From assembly GCA_023935145.1 (NCBI GenBank), contig CM043698.1:67941501-68005500 (forward strand): a stretch of 64,000 bases of DNA, in the 5' to 3' direction. Source of the DNA: Bretschneidera sinensis (lineage: Eukaryota > Streptophyta > Magnoliopsida > Brassicales > Akaniaceae). Below, one piece after another: positions 22,792 to 33,830 of the stretch. The notes under the pieces are model-generated. The model saw only the letters and a list, made by a program, of their open reading frames with translations. It was not told where the DNA came from and did not search any database. Each line of letters opens with the position of its first letter. The first letter of the stretch is position 1. Position numbers and translations under genes: made by a program.

Positions 22792-23639
22792 TGTTGGTAT
22801 TTGTCTTAGCATTAAACGGTTGCAAAGAAGGAGGAAAAAATCAGCATCAATGCACACCAGTGTGCACTGTGGCCCAGCTCATTCCAGAGTGCGGCGCCCA
22901 ACAAAGAGAAGTGCTGGAGGAGGTGTACACCGCGGTTCGGCCTCCCCCAGGCCGTGGCGCCCAGAATTGCTGCACTTGTGGAGAAGTTTCAGCACACTCC
23001 AGGCCACGGCCTGAAGGCACACTAATGCCATTTTGTTCAGCCTTTTGAAAGGTGCGTGGTGCATGTCCAAAATGCACAACTTTACTTAGGATTGATGGAG
23101 GGCCATTGTTAATTGGTCATCAAGATTAAGGGTGGATATTGACCCTCTAGATTGGTCAAGAAGTTGGTGCACTATATAAAGGGTCACCTAGCTTCAATCT
23201 TAAAAATATAACACATTGTGACATACAAGTGATCATCATACAAGAGAGTTAAAGTACAAGTGTGAGAGTGCAAAGACACAAAACACAGAGAGGCACTAGA
23301 ATAGATCTCAAAAGAAAGGCTGGCTGTAAAGAGAGAAGTAGTATAGATTGTGGGTAGAGTGTTTTTGTAATAGTTCTATCACTTTCTTTTTTCTCTTCTT
23401 GATTCTTCAAGAACTTGGGTTTCTTGGAGTGGAGTTTTTGTATCTTGTAAGAACTCATTGGTTTAGTGCAGAGAGTTCAGAGGAATTCACGGGGATGTAG
23501 GCTATTGCCGAACCTCGATAACAAATTCCTTGTTATTTTCTTTCCTGCTTTGGTTGCTGTATTTGTTTGTATAAGTCATTCTAGACTTGGGTGTTTGGAA
23601 GACCATCACCTAGGCATCTTGAGAGGTGGTTTCCCAATA
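22792..23639 (+). repeat. 3' LTR of the complete copia
   Basis: It starts TGTTGGTATTTGTCTTAGC and ends GTTTCCCAATA. It has TATATAAA at 23173-23180 and a GC-rich block at about 22850-23015. It differs from the 5' LTR at scattered sites and in length (848 against 870 bp), so the insertion is not recent. Confidence 0.9.
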
Positions 23640-23848
23640 GGAGATTTTAGGTTGTGAGGTTGTCAGGTAATATTTTTTTTTTCCCTAAAATTGTTGTTAA
23701 GGATTAATAAAATTGTGAGCTTGTTGGTGGCATAAGTAAAGAGGTGGCCGAACTACATTAAATTTTTGTGCTTGATATTTGTTTGTTTATTTACCTATTT
23801 AATTATTGTAAGTTTGAGTAGGTGGATTTTAGGGATAAAATCCTAACA
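23640..23848 (+). repeat. 3' LTR of the plus gag/protease-only copia, right part
   Basis: It resumes after the second GGAGA with TTTTAGGTTGTGAGG and ends ATAAAATCCTAACA, matching 14813-15025. Confidence 0.82.
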
Positions 23849-24790
23849 ACAGTTAAATTAATCTCATGAAAAATAAAACTTCTCTTTGCCTTAAAAAAAA
23901 AAACCTTCATTCTCCTAAGATCTACAGAAGCATTTTATCTTATTTCTAATCAATATAAGCTATATTAACTTTTTGAACTTGATGACACATTAGTATAATG
24001 AGGAAGATTCTGATATACATTTGAGACTTTATGAATTCAAAAGTATTCAGTAAGCACTTTTTGTTAACGTTAATTAAGGAATAAAATCTTGGATTCTTCT
24101 TGTTAATGTTAAACATCAAACCTTGATTCTTATCAAACTTTTAATTTCGCTATTTTTTTCACATAAAATAAATTCTAAACAATTTTTTTAACTTTTCTAT
24201 ACACTTCACAAAAATATGTAATCCAAAAAAAAAAAGTGTTTCTGTTTAGAAGATTTAATTATTTTCATGTTTGGGCATATAGAGTCATTTTGCATGGGGA
24301 CCATTTGACAGTTGGAGAACGCAGGGTGAGCTCCATACTCCCATTTCGTACTAACAAAAGGGGGAAGAGAGAGAGCTCGCAAGCTAAGATCAGCCTAAGA
24401 GAGAAGCTGGGTATAGAGAGGGAAAATATAGAAGAGAAAGGAGAGAGTGAAAGGAAAAAGAGACGGAAAGGAAGAGTAGGGGTGGGATCATACTGCACGA
24501 GCCTAGGCTTAGATGAAATTTGGATAATAAAATATTTTGGGATGATACCTAAGCCCAATTGGACTTAAAAGTACATTTAGGTGGCAAAAAAGGCCTAAGT
24601 TTGATTAATTTTTAAAATGAGATTGGTAAAAAATAGGGTTAACTATCTGTATTGGTAATAAATCATGATTTTATGTTCAGGGATTGCAATCATCTCCATT
24701 TGGTCTTATCTCTATTTGAGTCCAGTTCATGATTTAAATAAATGTCCAAGTCATTTAAAATTAAATAAAGACTTGGATTGAAACACAATT
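23849..24790 (+). repeat. B3-gene upstream segment, duplicated at 59685-60572
   Basis: This segment and 59685-60572 share long stretches in the same order, such as AAATAAAACTTCTCTTTG, AATGAGGAAGATT, AAGATTTAATTATTTTCATG, GACAGTTGGAGAAC (AACAGTTGGAGAAC in the other) and ACTTAAAA with TACATTTGGGTGG variants. Similarity ends at GGATTGAAACA in both. No intact coding frame is conserved between the copies. Frames at 24236-24568 are probably chance. Confidence 0.72.
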
Positions 24791-25494
24791 TTTTGGGACC
24801 AAAATGCCCCTCTATCATGTCAGCAAAGTGAGAATATTTTTAGAAAAATCATTTTTTCTAAAGATTCAAATAAGGTTTTCATAAATCCTTATGTTTATTT
24901 AAGACAAATTTGAATTACTATGATTATTTCAATTATTTAACCTTCAACTGGATCAAATGGAGAGAAGTCCCAATTAAAAAGTATCATGTTCTTATGTTTA
25001 GGGATCAAGCTTATAGTTTATCTTTCTGACACTCTGATTGGTCATCGGGGTGATCAAAATCATATTAGAATACTTTTTTTTTGTCATCATAAGGTTTTCA
25101 TAAATACCAATCTTACATGATTTTTTTTAAAAGATTAAAAATTAAATTTTTTTGAATTTTTAGTTCCCATTGAGTTTAAAGGACACTGTTTTAGGAACCT
25201 AAAGAAATAATAATGGAGACATACAACAAAATCAAGAAAGTCATAAAACCTATAAAACACAAGAAAAAAAATAAAATGTAACTAAAATATGGTAAAAAAG
25301 AAGAGGAAAACAAATATTAGAAAAAAAAGGAAGATTAAGAAACAATGCAAAGCTGTATTAAGAGAATTTTAAGCTTATATGATAGAACGCACACGCAAAC
25401 TATTTTCTTCTACAATTTGTTGGCAATAAAGTTTGTTATTTCGTTTTACTTTCCTAATTCCAAACTGATTTACTTTTCCTAATCTCAAACTGAT
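24791..25494. other. B3-gene upstream region
   Basis: AT-rich sequence with no recognised gene or element. It presumably holds part of the promoter of the B3 gene. Confidence 0.4.
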
Positions 25495-25509
25495 TTGCTC
25501 TCGCTTGTC

Positions 25510-25516
25510 TATATAA
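25510..25516 (+). promoter_or_regulatory. TATA box of the B3 gene
   Basis: TATATAA lies about 360 bp upstream of the B3-domain ATG and 117 bp upstream of an earlier ATG at 25633. The region after it is C-rich and A-rich, as in a plant 5' leader. Confidence 0.5.
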
Positions 25517-25632
25517 GCCAATCTCACGCCTCTTTCATTACAATCTTCCTAAACCATCAAAATTCTGTCTCATTCTCAAAACCCCCAAAAGCCCTAGAAA
25601 ATTTTCTTTCGTTAATTTGCTTTGCTTCAACA

Positions 25633-25812
25633 ATGCAGATACTGCAACAACCTATATGTCCAAACAAAGCTAATTCTCAAACCATGAAGAGAAAACATCA
25701 CTTCTATGATTTAAAACAAGAAACTGCACGCCAAGAAGTCTCCACTGCAATGATAATTTCTTGTAAGTTTCAAGGCAAAACAAAGAAACCCATAACAACT
25801 CATCAAACCTAG
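25633..25812 (+). other. Possible 5' exon or upstream ORF of the B3 gene
   Basis: The ATG at 25633 opens a 59-codon frame (MQILQQPICPNKANS...). A strong donor-like GTAAGT sits at 25763 and an acceptor-like ACAATAG ends at 25860. Splicing these joins the frames out of phase (130 coding bases before the donor), so this cannot simply be fused to the B3 frame. It may be an upstream ORF, a leader exon, or an N-terminal exon damaged by a frameshift. Confidence 0.35.
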
Positions 25813-25872
25813 AATTCATTCAATAATCATCATGCCATTGTTGTTTCACAAATACAATAGAAGATTTCATCG

Positions 25873-26319
25873 ATGAAATATTACACCAAGAAAGAGGAGC
25901 AAGAAGAGAAGGAAAAGGGTGTTTCCACTAAACTGAAGCTTTACATTGATCCATGGAAGATCAAGAAGAAGTTGACGATTAGTGATCTTGGGCAACTGAG
26001 TAAGCTACTTGTGAAGACAGAATTGATCAAGAACCATGTTTTGCCATTCTTGAGTGCTGATTGCATCAATCAGATTGAGAGTAAGAATGAAAAAGTCGTG
26101 GTGGTTTGGGATCAAGACACAATGTCTAAACATCAATTAATTCTCAAGCTATGGCATACTTCAAAGAGCTATGTTTTGATTAGCAATTGGAACCAAGAGT
26201 TTGAGAAAATAAGGGAGTTGAAGGAAGGAGATGAGATTGGACTTTACTGGGATCCATATAGCTCAAGATTCAATTTTATCCTTTTTCTACGGGCTCCAGT
26301 TTCCAATCAAGTTAATTAA
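25873..26319 (+). CDS. B3-domain DNA-binding protein (At2g33720-like family)
   Basis: The 148-residue protein is probably a small nuclear DNA-binding protein of the plant B3 superfamily. It has a lysine- and glutamate-rich start (residues 1-20), the family lead-in KLKLYIDPWKIKKKLTISDL (20-39), and a B3-like domain to about residue 143 with VVVVWDQDTMSKHQLILKLW, SKSYVLISNWNQEFEKIREL and KEGDEIGLYWDPYSSRFNF. This phrasing is characteristic of the plant-specific B3 subfamily annotated as At2g33720-like. No full-length partner domain is present, which is normal for this group. I chose the ATG at 25873 because a stop lies in frame at 25858; an upstream exon remains possible. It is the only intact-looking host gene in the window, and its targets are unknown. 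Confidence 0.82.
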   Translation: MKYYTKKEEQEEKEKGVSTKLKLYIDPWKIKKKLTISDLGQLSKLLVKTELIKNHVLPFLSADCINQIESKNEKVVVVWDQDTMSKHQLILKLWHTSKSYVLISNWNQEFEKIRELKEGDEIGLYWDPYSSRFNFILFLRAPVSNQVN

Positions 26320-26679
26320 TTTCCTATCAAGTCTTTTGGAGCTCAATTTTGTACTTATTTTAATAGGAATATTGAATTATGTAGATTGCAAAGAAGTAAC
26401 ATTTAATGAAATTATTTTTTTGTTGATTAATTAATTTGCTAAATATGAAGACAACTTTCTTCAGTTGTTTGGTTATTAATTTGGTGTTTGGTAAATTATT
26501 TTTTTTGTAAAGAAGTAGAAAGAGACTTAATTATGGTTTTAGAATGAAAAATCTTTCAACAAATACTCAATTAAGAGAGAAAGCTTATACAAAAAAGAAT
26601 GTTAAAAGAAAGACTATTTGTCCAATGGTACCGCCACATCTTTAAATAGATGCTAATAATTCTTACAATGGAGGATAAG
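26320..26679 (+). other. 3' region of the B3 gene
   Basis: AT-rich sequence that probably holds the 3' UTR. AATGAAAT-like words near 26405 could act in polyadenylation. No further gene is seen. Confidence 0.35.
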
Positions 26680-26985
26680 ATGAATTGTGCTTCGATAAAA
26701 AGGCAAAAAAATAAAGTGAGTCTTGCAAATAAATTATACATATGAAATCCATTTTGTTTTTCATCATCTTTCTCTTTTATAATGATTACAACATTATATA
26801 GTCAATTGTTACTTGATTTTATGTACATTCAATTAACCTAGAAAATATGAGCTCAGCGCCCAAGACTCTCTCTAATTGTTACGCTTGACCCTACATAGTC
26901 GGTAATAAACCAATAAGTACCACAGTATATATACAAATGCCCAAATCCTTAGAGCTACAAAAAAAAAAAGAGATGTTAAATTAAT
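26680..26985. repeat. B3-gene 3' flank, second copy
   Basis: It resembles 14215-14520 over about 300 bp with the same order of short blocks, ending in AGAGATGTTAAATTAAT. At the other locus this junction is split by the copia element (14520 and 23851). Confidence 0.65.
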
Positions 26986-27909
26986 GTCATTGCCTTTAAT
27001 TACCTTGAATTCGATTTGTTCTTATCATGAAAACTAATTTTACAAAATTTGATCAATTTTCTTTTGTCCTAGCTATCTTAATTAGTTAGCCTTAAAAGTT
27101 CCAAAAGCTATGTACTACATCATCTACGAGTGAAACACAACTTTCATCTGAAAAATCAATATAAAGATTGGATATATCTATACGAGGAAAGGAAGATTTA
27201 TAGGCAAGAAAAAAAAAAGGGTTTTGGGGCTCTAACTATGCAATTTAGCAGTAGGATGGAGGAAGAACTTTTAAATTAGTTCTAACAACGTATTCTGGCG
27301 AACATTAGTTTGATACAACATGTCTTATGCATGTTCTAGTTAATTATAGAAGGCTATAATTGTGAAAGAACATGGAATGATAATGCTCGATCTGAAATAA
27401 AATGGTGTAGTAAATGTATTTTAAAAATGTTTCATTAAATTTTCAAATATTGGCATGCATAACCCACCTTTAAATAAAATAAAAATACACAAACTACACC
27501 ATTTTACAACTGAAGGTCCTCACTCAATAACATGACAAAGCCTCTCTTGTCATTGACTCTGAGCAACATTTCCAACCATTGTTTTTTTGTTATTTTGAGC
27601 ACATTCATCTTAAAACAATAATTCAATGCAAACCTTCTCATTAGATTTTATATTCTAATAAGATTCATTGTTAGGATTGTTTAAATTTCAGGATCTAATA
27701 CATATCATGCAATTGTACAAATTTTTATTTTCTATGACACTACTTTTAGTTTTCATGCAATATGTTCACTTGCTCTCCTTCATTTTAGGGTTTGAAAAGA
27801 AGGGCTTGGCTCCTCTCCATTATTTGATTCCCTCAATCCTGTAATGGTGTCTAAATGCTTCACGCCTATACCATTAATAATTGAAATCAAACACAATAAC
27901 ATATGTGTC
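26986..27909. other. Intergenic, nothing recognised
   Basis: AT-rich spacer between the B3 neighbourhood and the nested retrotransposon block. No gene or repeat boundary is supported. Confidence 0.5.
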
Positions 27910-28443
27910 TGTTGGGATGCTCCTCAAATACCACATCAGAGAAAAGTGTTATTGTAAGTAGCTCCAGTCCCATATCGTCTATGTGTCAAAAGGATGTGGA
28001 TACTAGTTATTATAAATATAGGCATCAAGAGATTTAGTCTCTCACCCCTATTCTTTAACCAAAAATAGTTGGTCAGATGTGAGTGTCGCAACCGAACACC
28101 AATATAGGGATCTATGGGTTGAGAGAACGTTGGATATATTGGGGATTTGGGTTGTGAGATTGGGAAGAATTTTTATGCAGTTTTGTCTAGAAAAATTGTG
28201 TATTGTTGTGTAGTGAGTTTTAGCTACTTTCCTCCATTCAAAAGTAGTAGAATAATGATTGGCTCATGGACATAGGCAAAATGTGTCGAACCACATTAAA
28301 AATTCTTATATTTTTTCTCTTTATTTTTGTTATTGTGATTGCATAGTTGTTTTGGGATGTCAGAATTCCCAAAAAGTGGTATCAGGGCTATGTTTATTAT
28401 TTCTATGGATCTTCGAAGGATTTTTGGTGAAAAAATCCCAACA
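27910..28443 (+). repeat. 5' LTR of the small LTR element
   Basis: 534 bp. It contains, 69 bp before the true primer site, a second primer-site-like word TGGTATCAGGGC (28377-28388) preceded by an LTR-end-like CCCAAAAAG. Confidence 0.8.
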
Positions 28444-28522
28444 AGTGGTATCAGAGCTAAGGTTCAACAACGGCAGAAATTCAGAGAAATGATCCAGTGA
28501 AGAAAAAAGTCAGATATGCTAT

Positions 28523-31336
28523 TGTAAACACCCAATTTCATTCCAAAATTTTTTAATGGACCACATGCGGTTTCATATGACAAATCTTTGATCCTAGTGT
28601 GCTCGGACTTGGTAAATAAGGAAGTATAGATTTAATTGGGGAGTAGGAACAATTGCAAAACCCTTTTGTTCAATCTATTTAATTTACTTTGGGTTTAAAA
28701 CAATTGGACCTTAGTTGATTCAACTAATCCAAGACCAAAGTCTTCATTTAAACTTTGACCTAATCCAAAACCCACTAAAGTCCATTGATCTTTCCTAAGC
28801 CCAACCACTTTTGGCCCAAATTTCAAGCCCAAGAAGACTTTTAATTTTTAAGGGTGAACTTCCAATTTCACCCTCCACTTGGCACTCCTTGATTGGTTTA
28901 ATTTTCTTAAAGCAAAATATATATTTTTTATAACCAAAAAGATGTCTCTCTCATCTCCCCATGTGGCTGGCCATAATGAAGAATTTTCACTCTTTCTTTT
29001 TGCTTTGAACAAATATCTCCCTCATAGATTCCTTCATCTTCTTTTTTACCAAGTACTACTTTTTTTTCACACAAAATAAGACTTTTTTCACCTAAAAAGC
29101 AATAATAATGCACTTATAAAGTAGCTGATTTTCTCCCTCTTTGGACAATCATGTGTACCAAAAAGAAGGAGTTTCTCTTCTTGTCCTTTTGCTTATTAAT
29201 TAGAAATTACCTTATTAATCTTCCACCTTTTATTAAATATTAAATAACACATTTTTCTACCCAAAAAATCATATTTTATACCCTAAAAGCAGCACCTAAA
29301 AAACAGTAGTTTTTTAGAATGTGAAGCCTTTTTCACCTCTCTTTTGCTGTGTAATTGGACTCTTTTTTTTTTCCTAAGATTTTACAATTTATTATATATA
29401 AAAAACGAAAGAAAATTTTATCTTTTATACCCCTTTTGGTTTTCCAAACCAATGAGACTTTCTCCTCACCTTTCTTTCTTTTGCTTTTGCTTTATTGAAA
29501 ACACTCCAAAATGTCCTTTCGTGTTCATCTTTTTGCAAACCTTCTTCTTCACTTTTTTTCACCCCAAAGAAACCCCTCCCTCTTCCCCATGTCCAGCCAC
29601 CTAAAATTCTTTTCCTTTTCACTTTTCACATGGTTTACCAGACCTCACTTCTCTAGCCCCACGTTTTTCATCTCAAAAGTTGAAACTACTTTTCCCCTTC
29701 CGTATATTACTAGCCATGCACATTATTTTCACCCATTTATTTTGTTTTTTTTAATCTCTTAGCCAGCCCTTACTCCTCCTATAAATACACCCCTTTGCTA
29801 ACACAAAAAAAAAAAAAACAACAACAACACAACACTAACGCAAAGTAATGCAAAAAAGAGAGAAAAAGGGAAAGTTTAAGAGAAAGAAAGAAGTGAGAAA
29901 AGAGAGAAGAGTAGGAATATAACAAAAGATAAGAGTGTTCAAGAAAGGTGAAAAAAGAGCAAAGAGTGAAACACAAAAGAAGAACTAGTGAAAGTTCTTC
30001 ATCATTTTCGACCACCTTTTTTTGGTCTTCTAATCTTCATTGGAATCATTCTTCCAACTTCACTATGTCCACAAGAGCACAAGGATCTCCGAGGATAATC
30101 CCCACGCATGGAAGTTTTCCTTATCCAAAGAAGGTTGGTTAAGATTCTACTTTTCGCAAAATAAATTGTTAGCATGGTTCATGTGTTTAAACCACATTGA
30201 AAATAGACTAGATTAATTTGGCTCACTTAAGAAGTTTCTTCTTAAGATACTTACTAGTTTCTTAGCATTTTATTTTTCCACAGTTATATGTCTTTCTTTA
30301 GTTAGCTACTAGTCATATGTAGTCTCTTCGTTAAATGTAATGTTAAGTTAACAGTAGTTTTAAAGTTCTTTCCTTCAGTTTAATACCTTAAGAATTTTTA
30401 TGTTCTCTAAGTTAGATGTTTTATTTTAAGTTGTTATTAATTACATTAGAACTTTAATTCTTTAAGAAGAATTTTGGTCCCCCTTGGTCCTTGTTAATTT
30501 TGGGCCCTCTTTGGCCCATTAAAAATGTTACTAATTACTAGTTATTTTGAATCCCATCATTAAGGTAATTTAGTTTAAATCTATTTAGCTTAATTCCTAT
30601 TCATCTAGTTTAACTCATTCAATTTAGTCTTCAAGTTCAATTCATCTAGTTTAAAATAATTTAGTCTCGATTCATCTAGTTTAACTTACATAATTGATCC
30701 ACCTAGTTTAAATGCATGCCCTTTAATTTACTTCTCACCCATACTTTGCAAGTAGTTTTAATATTTTTTTTCTTTACAGTCAAAGCAATTTATTTTGCTT
30801 TATATACTTACTTTTACCGCATTACTTTAAAGTTAATATTTGGTGTTGCTTTGTTTGAATAAAAACTGCAAAATGTGTGCTTGGTTTTATTAGTAGTGTA
30901 TGATAATAATACTTGAATCAAAATTTCGATTAATTTCCTTGAAACACAAATAACTAGACTTTGGTCTAGTTAAGAGAGAGAACTTTAAATCCTCACTCTT
31001 TTGCACCAAAATCTCTCGAGCTTGGAAATTTCTTACGTAGACCAATGACAAGGTATTTGACCCCCATCAAGGTTAAATGGCAACTCCTTACCCGTCATCC
31101 TTGCTTTATGCTTGGATGACAAACGACCCATTGTGTAATACATTAAAAGCACACCCAACATGAGAGCGTCCTTACTACTTATAAAGAGTTTGTATTAGAC
31201 TTTGTAGGTTTCACTCATTTCCATATGCCTACTCATCGTAATCCGCACCATCGCCATATCCACCTTCTTTAAGGGGAGTCGCATTGGGTAATGAGCTAGA
31301 TGCATAGTTCTCAGGCGGAAAAGAGTGGTACTTACA
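28523..31336 (+). repeat. 5' LTR of the Ogre-like element
   Basis: It starts TGTAAACACCCAATTTC and ends GTGGTACTTACA, 2,814 bp. A TATAAATA box is at 29780-29787, followed by an A-rich leader. Frames such as 29344-29604 are low-complexity and not genes. Confidence 0.88.
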
Positions 31337-31356
31337 GTTGGCGGCTCAACTGAGGA
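31337..31356 (+). other. Primer-binding site of the Ogre-like element (tentative)
   Basis: GTTGGCGGCTCAACTGAGGA follows the LTR directly. It resembles, with mismatches, the TGGCGACTC-type primer site of Tat/Ogre elements. Confidence 0.45.
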
Positions 31357-31837
31357 GATTTAACCTTAAAGTCTTTCTTGGAAATCTACTGAAATTTTAA
31401 TTTGAGTTATTTTTTCATACTTCACTTTTCACACTAGCACTTACCCTTTGCTCTCGACAAAGTAAATTGAGGGGCCCATTTCCTTTTGGTTTCTGGTGTG
31501 ACCCCCATTTACTTATCATCAACCCTTGGTGTGGGACAAGTTCCTCTTGGTTCTTGTCCCTGTAACGAAGGTTTACTAAACGCATTTGTATTATTGTGGT
31601 TCACTTTTCAGGCCACTAGAGGAGCATGATAGCATCCTTCTAGCCATGCGGTACCTGAGCCCACTGGAGTTAGAAGGCGAGCCTAACTTTTTTAAGAAAA
31701 CCCTAGAACTCTTCCATCTAGGACAAGGACCCCTTTCTATCCCTTTACTTGCTTGTATGTGTTTGCCTTCACCTCATATGTTAAGGAAAGATAAAATCAA
31801 TTTGTTTGACAATATGTTTGTTAATTTAGTGTTTCAT

Positions 31838-32600
31838 TTGATTAAATCACAATCAAATAAATTAAACTCAATGTTGGGCATAGGTTAGCCCAAAACAATG
31901 GTTTTCTCTTAGTTAAGTCTTGTTAGTTTGACATTATTAAGAAGCCCACAAAAGAAACTAGTGGTGATTGGGCTTTAACCCAAGAAAATCTAAAATGAAT
32001 GCGACTGAAGGCCTAAGGATCAGGTGGAGAGATCCATGTTAAGGGACAACTTCATCATTCATTTGGGCTTCTTAGATTTAGCTCTAATCAGCACTAGGTT
32101 CCAAATCTCTTGGGAAACTTAGTGATATTAAACCCACATTATTTAACTATGAGAAAGCCCATGAAGGATTGAAGGGGCCCTGACTTAGGAAGTTGATTGG
32201 AATTTAATTGGAGGAAATTTATTTTGATTAAATTATAACCAAATGAAATGAGCCAAATATTGAGCCCAGTTTATTTTAAAATAAATGATTTTTTCCCTTA
32301 GTTAAGGTAGTTTGATATCATTGAGAAGCCCATCAGAAGAAACTAATGTTGATTAGGCCCTAACCTAAGAAATCTAAAATGAAAGTGACTGAGGGCCTAA
32401 GGATCCGGTGGAACGATCCATGTAAGGGGTAATATTTATCTTTCATTTGGGCCTTTTGGGTTTAGTTTAAATCATCATTAAGGTCCAACCCCCTTGGGAA
32501 GCTTGTTGATGTCAAATCCACCATGTTTAACCATGAGAAAACAAAGGAAATTTGATTATAATTTAATCATAGGAAATTTCTCTTTATGTTTCTGTTTCCA
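31838..32600 (+). repeat. Direct repeat of about 386 bp in the Ogre-like leader
   Basis: Two diverged units start at 31838 and 32224. Each has TTGATTAAAT, then TCTTAGTTAAG-like words, GAAGCCCA, AATCTAAAATGAA and GGCCTAAGGATC, in the same order. The sequence is untranslated leader between the 5' LTR and Gag. Confidence 0.65.
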
Positions 32601-32717
32601 CCTAATTGGGCTAATTGAGAACTTATCTGCAAATGGACTTTAATTCATTCAGTGAGCTTTTGGATACAAAACCGAAACTCATTAATAAAGTTAAAGTAAT
32701 ACTGTGGATAAGCAAGT

Positions 32718-33830
32718 ATGGCAAAAAGGATTCATAGTATAAAAAACTCAAAGGTGTTTTTTTCATTTTGTAAAGAAGGATTCATAGGCCCAGGGCCAAA
32801 ATTCGGCTCCTCTTCGTTGTGGTATAGATTCCCTAGTGGAAGACTGAGGAAAAGGCCTTATCAGAGACTAGTTCATCTTATAGTAGGAGAGCACACCAGT
32901 AGTTCTGTTTTCGAAAGTAGTTCTAGCTCAATCAGAGTGATGGTAGAGGAAGCAGTAGTTGACACTAATGAGATCCTTAAGAACATTAGCAGCATTTTGG
33001 CCAAGAGATTGGATAGCTTAGAAGAAAACATAGCCCAAAAACAGTCTCAAGGGTCCCAAGGTTATAAGAAAAAAAATTTTGAAGACGAGGAAGAATATCT
33101 CATAGCCAAGGAAAAAAAGGAAAGCTGGGTTCGAGATGAAGACCATTAGTGAGAAGTTCGAAAAAATGCAGTGCCCTTTGAGGAAATCCCAAGGCCTGGA
33201 TGGGTATCTTCTTGACATCAATGGGTTGTGTGCTCATCCCAGTACCACTATGCCACCCAAGTTTAAAAGGCCTAATATGGACCGCTTTGATGGGTCTGGA
33301 GACCCCAAGACCTACTTGAGGCAATATGCTGACTTTTTGAAGCTTTTAGGTTTGAACACCGAACAATTAGTTGCACTCTTCCCCAACTCACTCACTGGTG
33401 CCGCACTGAAATGGTACTACTCCTAAGAGCCCAGTATTTTGAAAGAATTGGAGGATATGGCCCAAGAATTTATGGCCCAATATGCTTACAATACCCAACT
33501 AGATATCACCATCAGAGACCTAGAAACCATTAAGCATAAGCCAAATGAGACCTTCTCGGAATTTATCTCTCGCTGGAGAGGTAAGGCAGCTAAGATGGCC
33601 TATAGACCTGTGGAGAATGACCATGTTAGAATCGTGATGAGAAATTTATAGGTAGTGTACATTGAAAGATTGTTTGCCATGTTTATCTCTAATTTTGAAC
33701 AATTGATTGAGTCTAGCACTCTAGTAGAGGATGCCATCTTTAAGGAAAAGATTAAGAAGGATACTGGAAGGTTTGTGAAGAAAAACACTACCAGCAGCAG
33801 TGGCACTAAGAACAGTGAGTGAGTTTCCCC
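32718..33830 (+). pseudogene. Gag of the Ogre-like element, broken
   Basis: An N-terminal frame (32718-33149) with a helical, charged end overlaps the capsid frame, 33136-33426 and 33439-33830. The capsid part reads MDRFDGSGDPKTYLRQYADF, LFPNSLTGAALKWYYS and IKHKPNETFSEFISRWRGKA, the retrotransposon Gag pattern of gypsy elements. Stops at 33424 and 33649 divide it. It would form the particle that packages element RNA. Confidence 0.85.

Larger units (their letters stand above)
17662..23639 (+). mobile_element. Complete but degenerate Ty1/copia element
   Basis: Two LTRs of 870 and 848 bp, flanked by the 5-bp duplication GGAGA (17657-17661 and 23640-23644), enclose gag, zinc knuckle, protease, integrase, RT and RNase H in the copia order. 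Several in-frame stops and frame breaks make it inactive, though every domain is recognisable. It interrupts the 3' LTR of another copia element. The 5-kb left-edge copy (1-2315) and the LTRs at 15860 and 63543 belong to the same or closely related families. Confidence 0.93.
14521..23848 (+). mobile_element. Gag/protease-only copia element (non-autonomous), plus copy, with nested insertions
   Basis: The 5' LTR is 14521-15025. The 3' LTR is split into 17356-17661 and 23640-23848 by a complete copia element. The internal region of 2,330 bp includes a 905-bp solo LTR, leaving about 1.4 kb that encodes Gag and a protease-like segment only. A polypurine tract AAGGTGGAGATT abuts the 3' LTR. The flanking pentamers (GAGGT, ACAGT) do not match well, so the target duplication is degraded. 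It is a sister of 8955-12604 in opposite orientation. Confidence 0.82.

Noticed and set aside
24236..24568. 110-codon frame upstream of the B3 gene
   Set aside because: The matching copy at 60050-60330 does not keep the frame open, so there is no sign of coding constraint.
28446..28457. tRNA-Met gene piece
   Set aside because: TGGTATCAGAGC is the complement of the tRNA 3' end and sits next to an LTR, so it is a primer-binding site; no cloverleaf is present.
28259..28492. 77-codon frame near the small element
   Set aside because: It spans the LTR end and primer site of a coding-free element.
29344..30142. Overlapping frames on both strands as genes
   Set aside because: They lie in the 5' LTR of the Ogre-like element, are rich in F, S, L or K from homopolymer-like DNA, and recur as broken versions in the 3' LTR.
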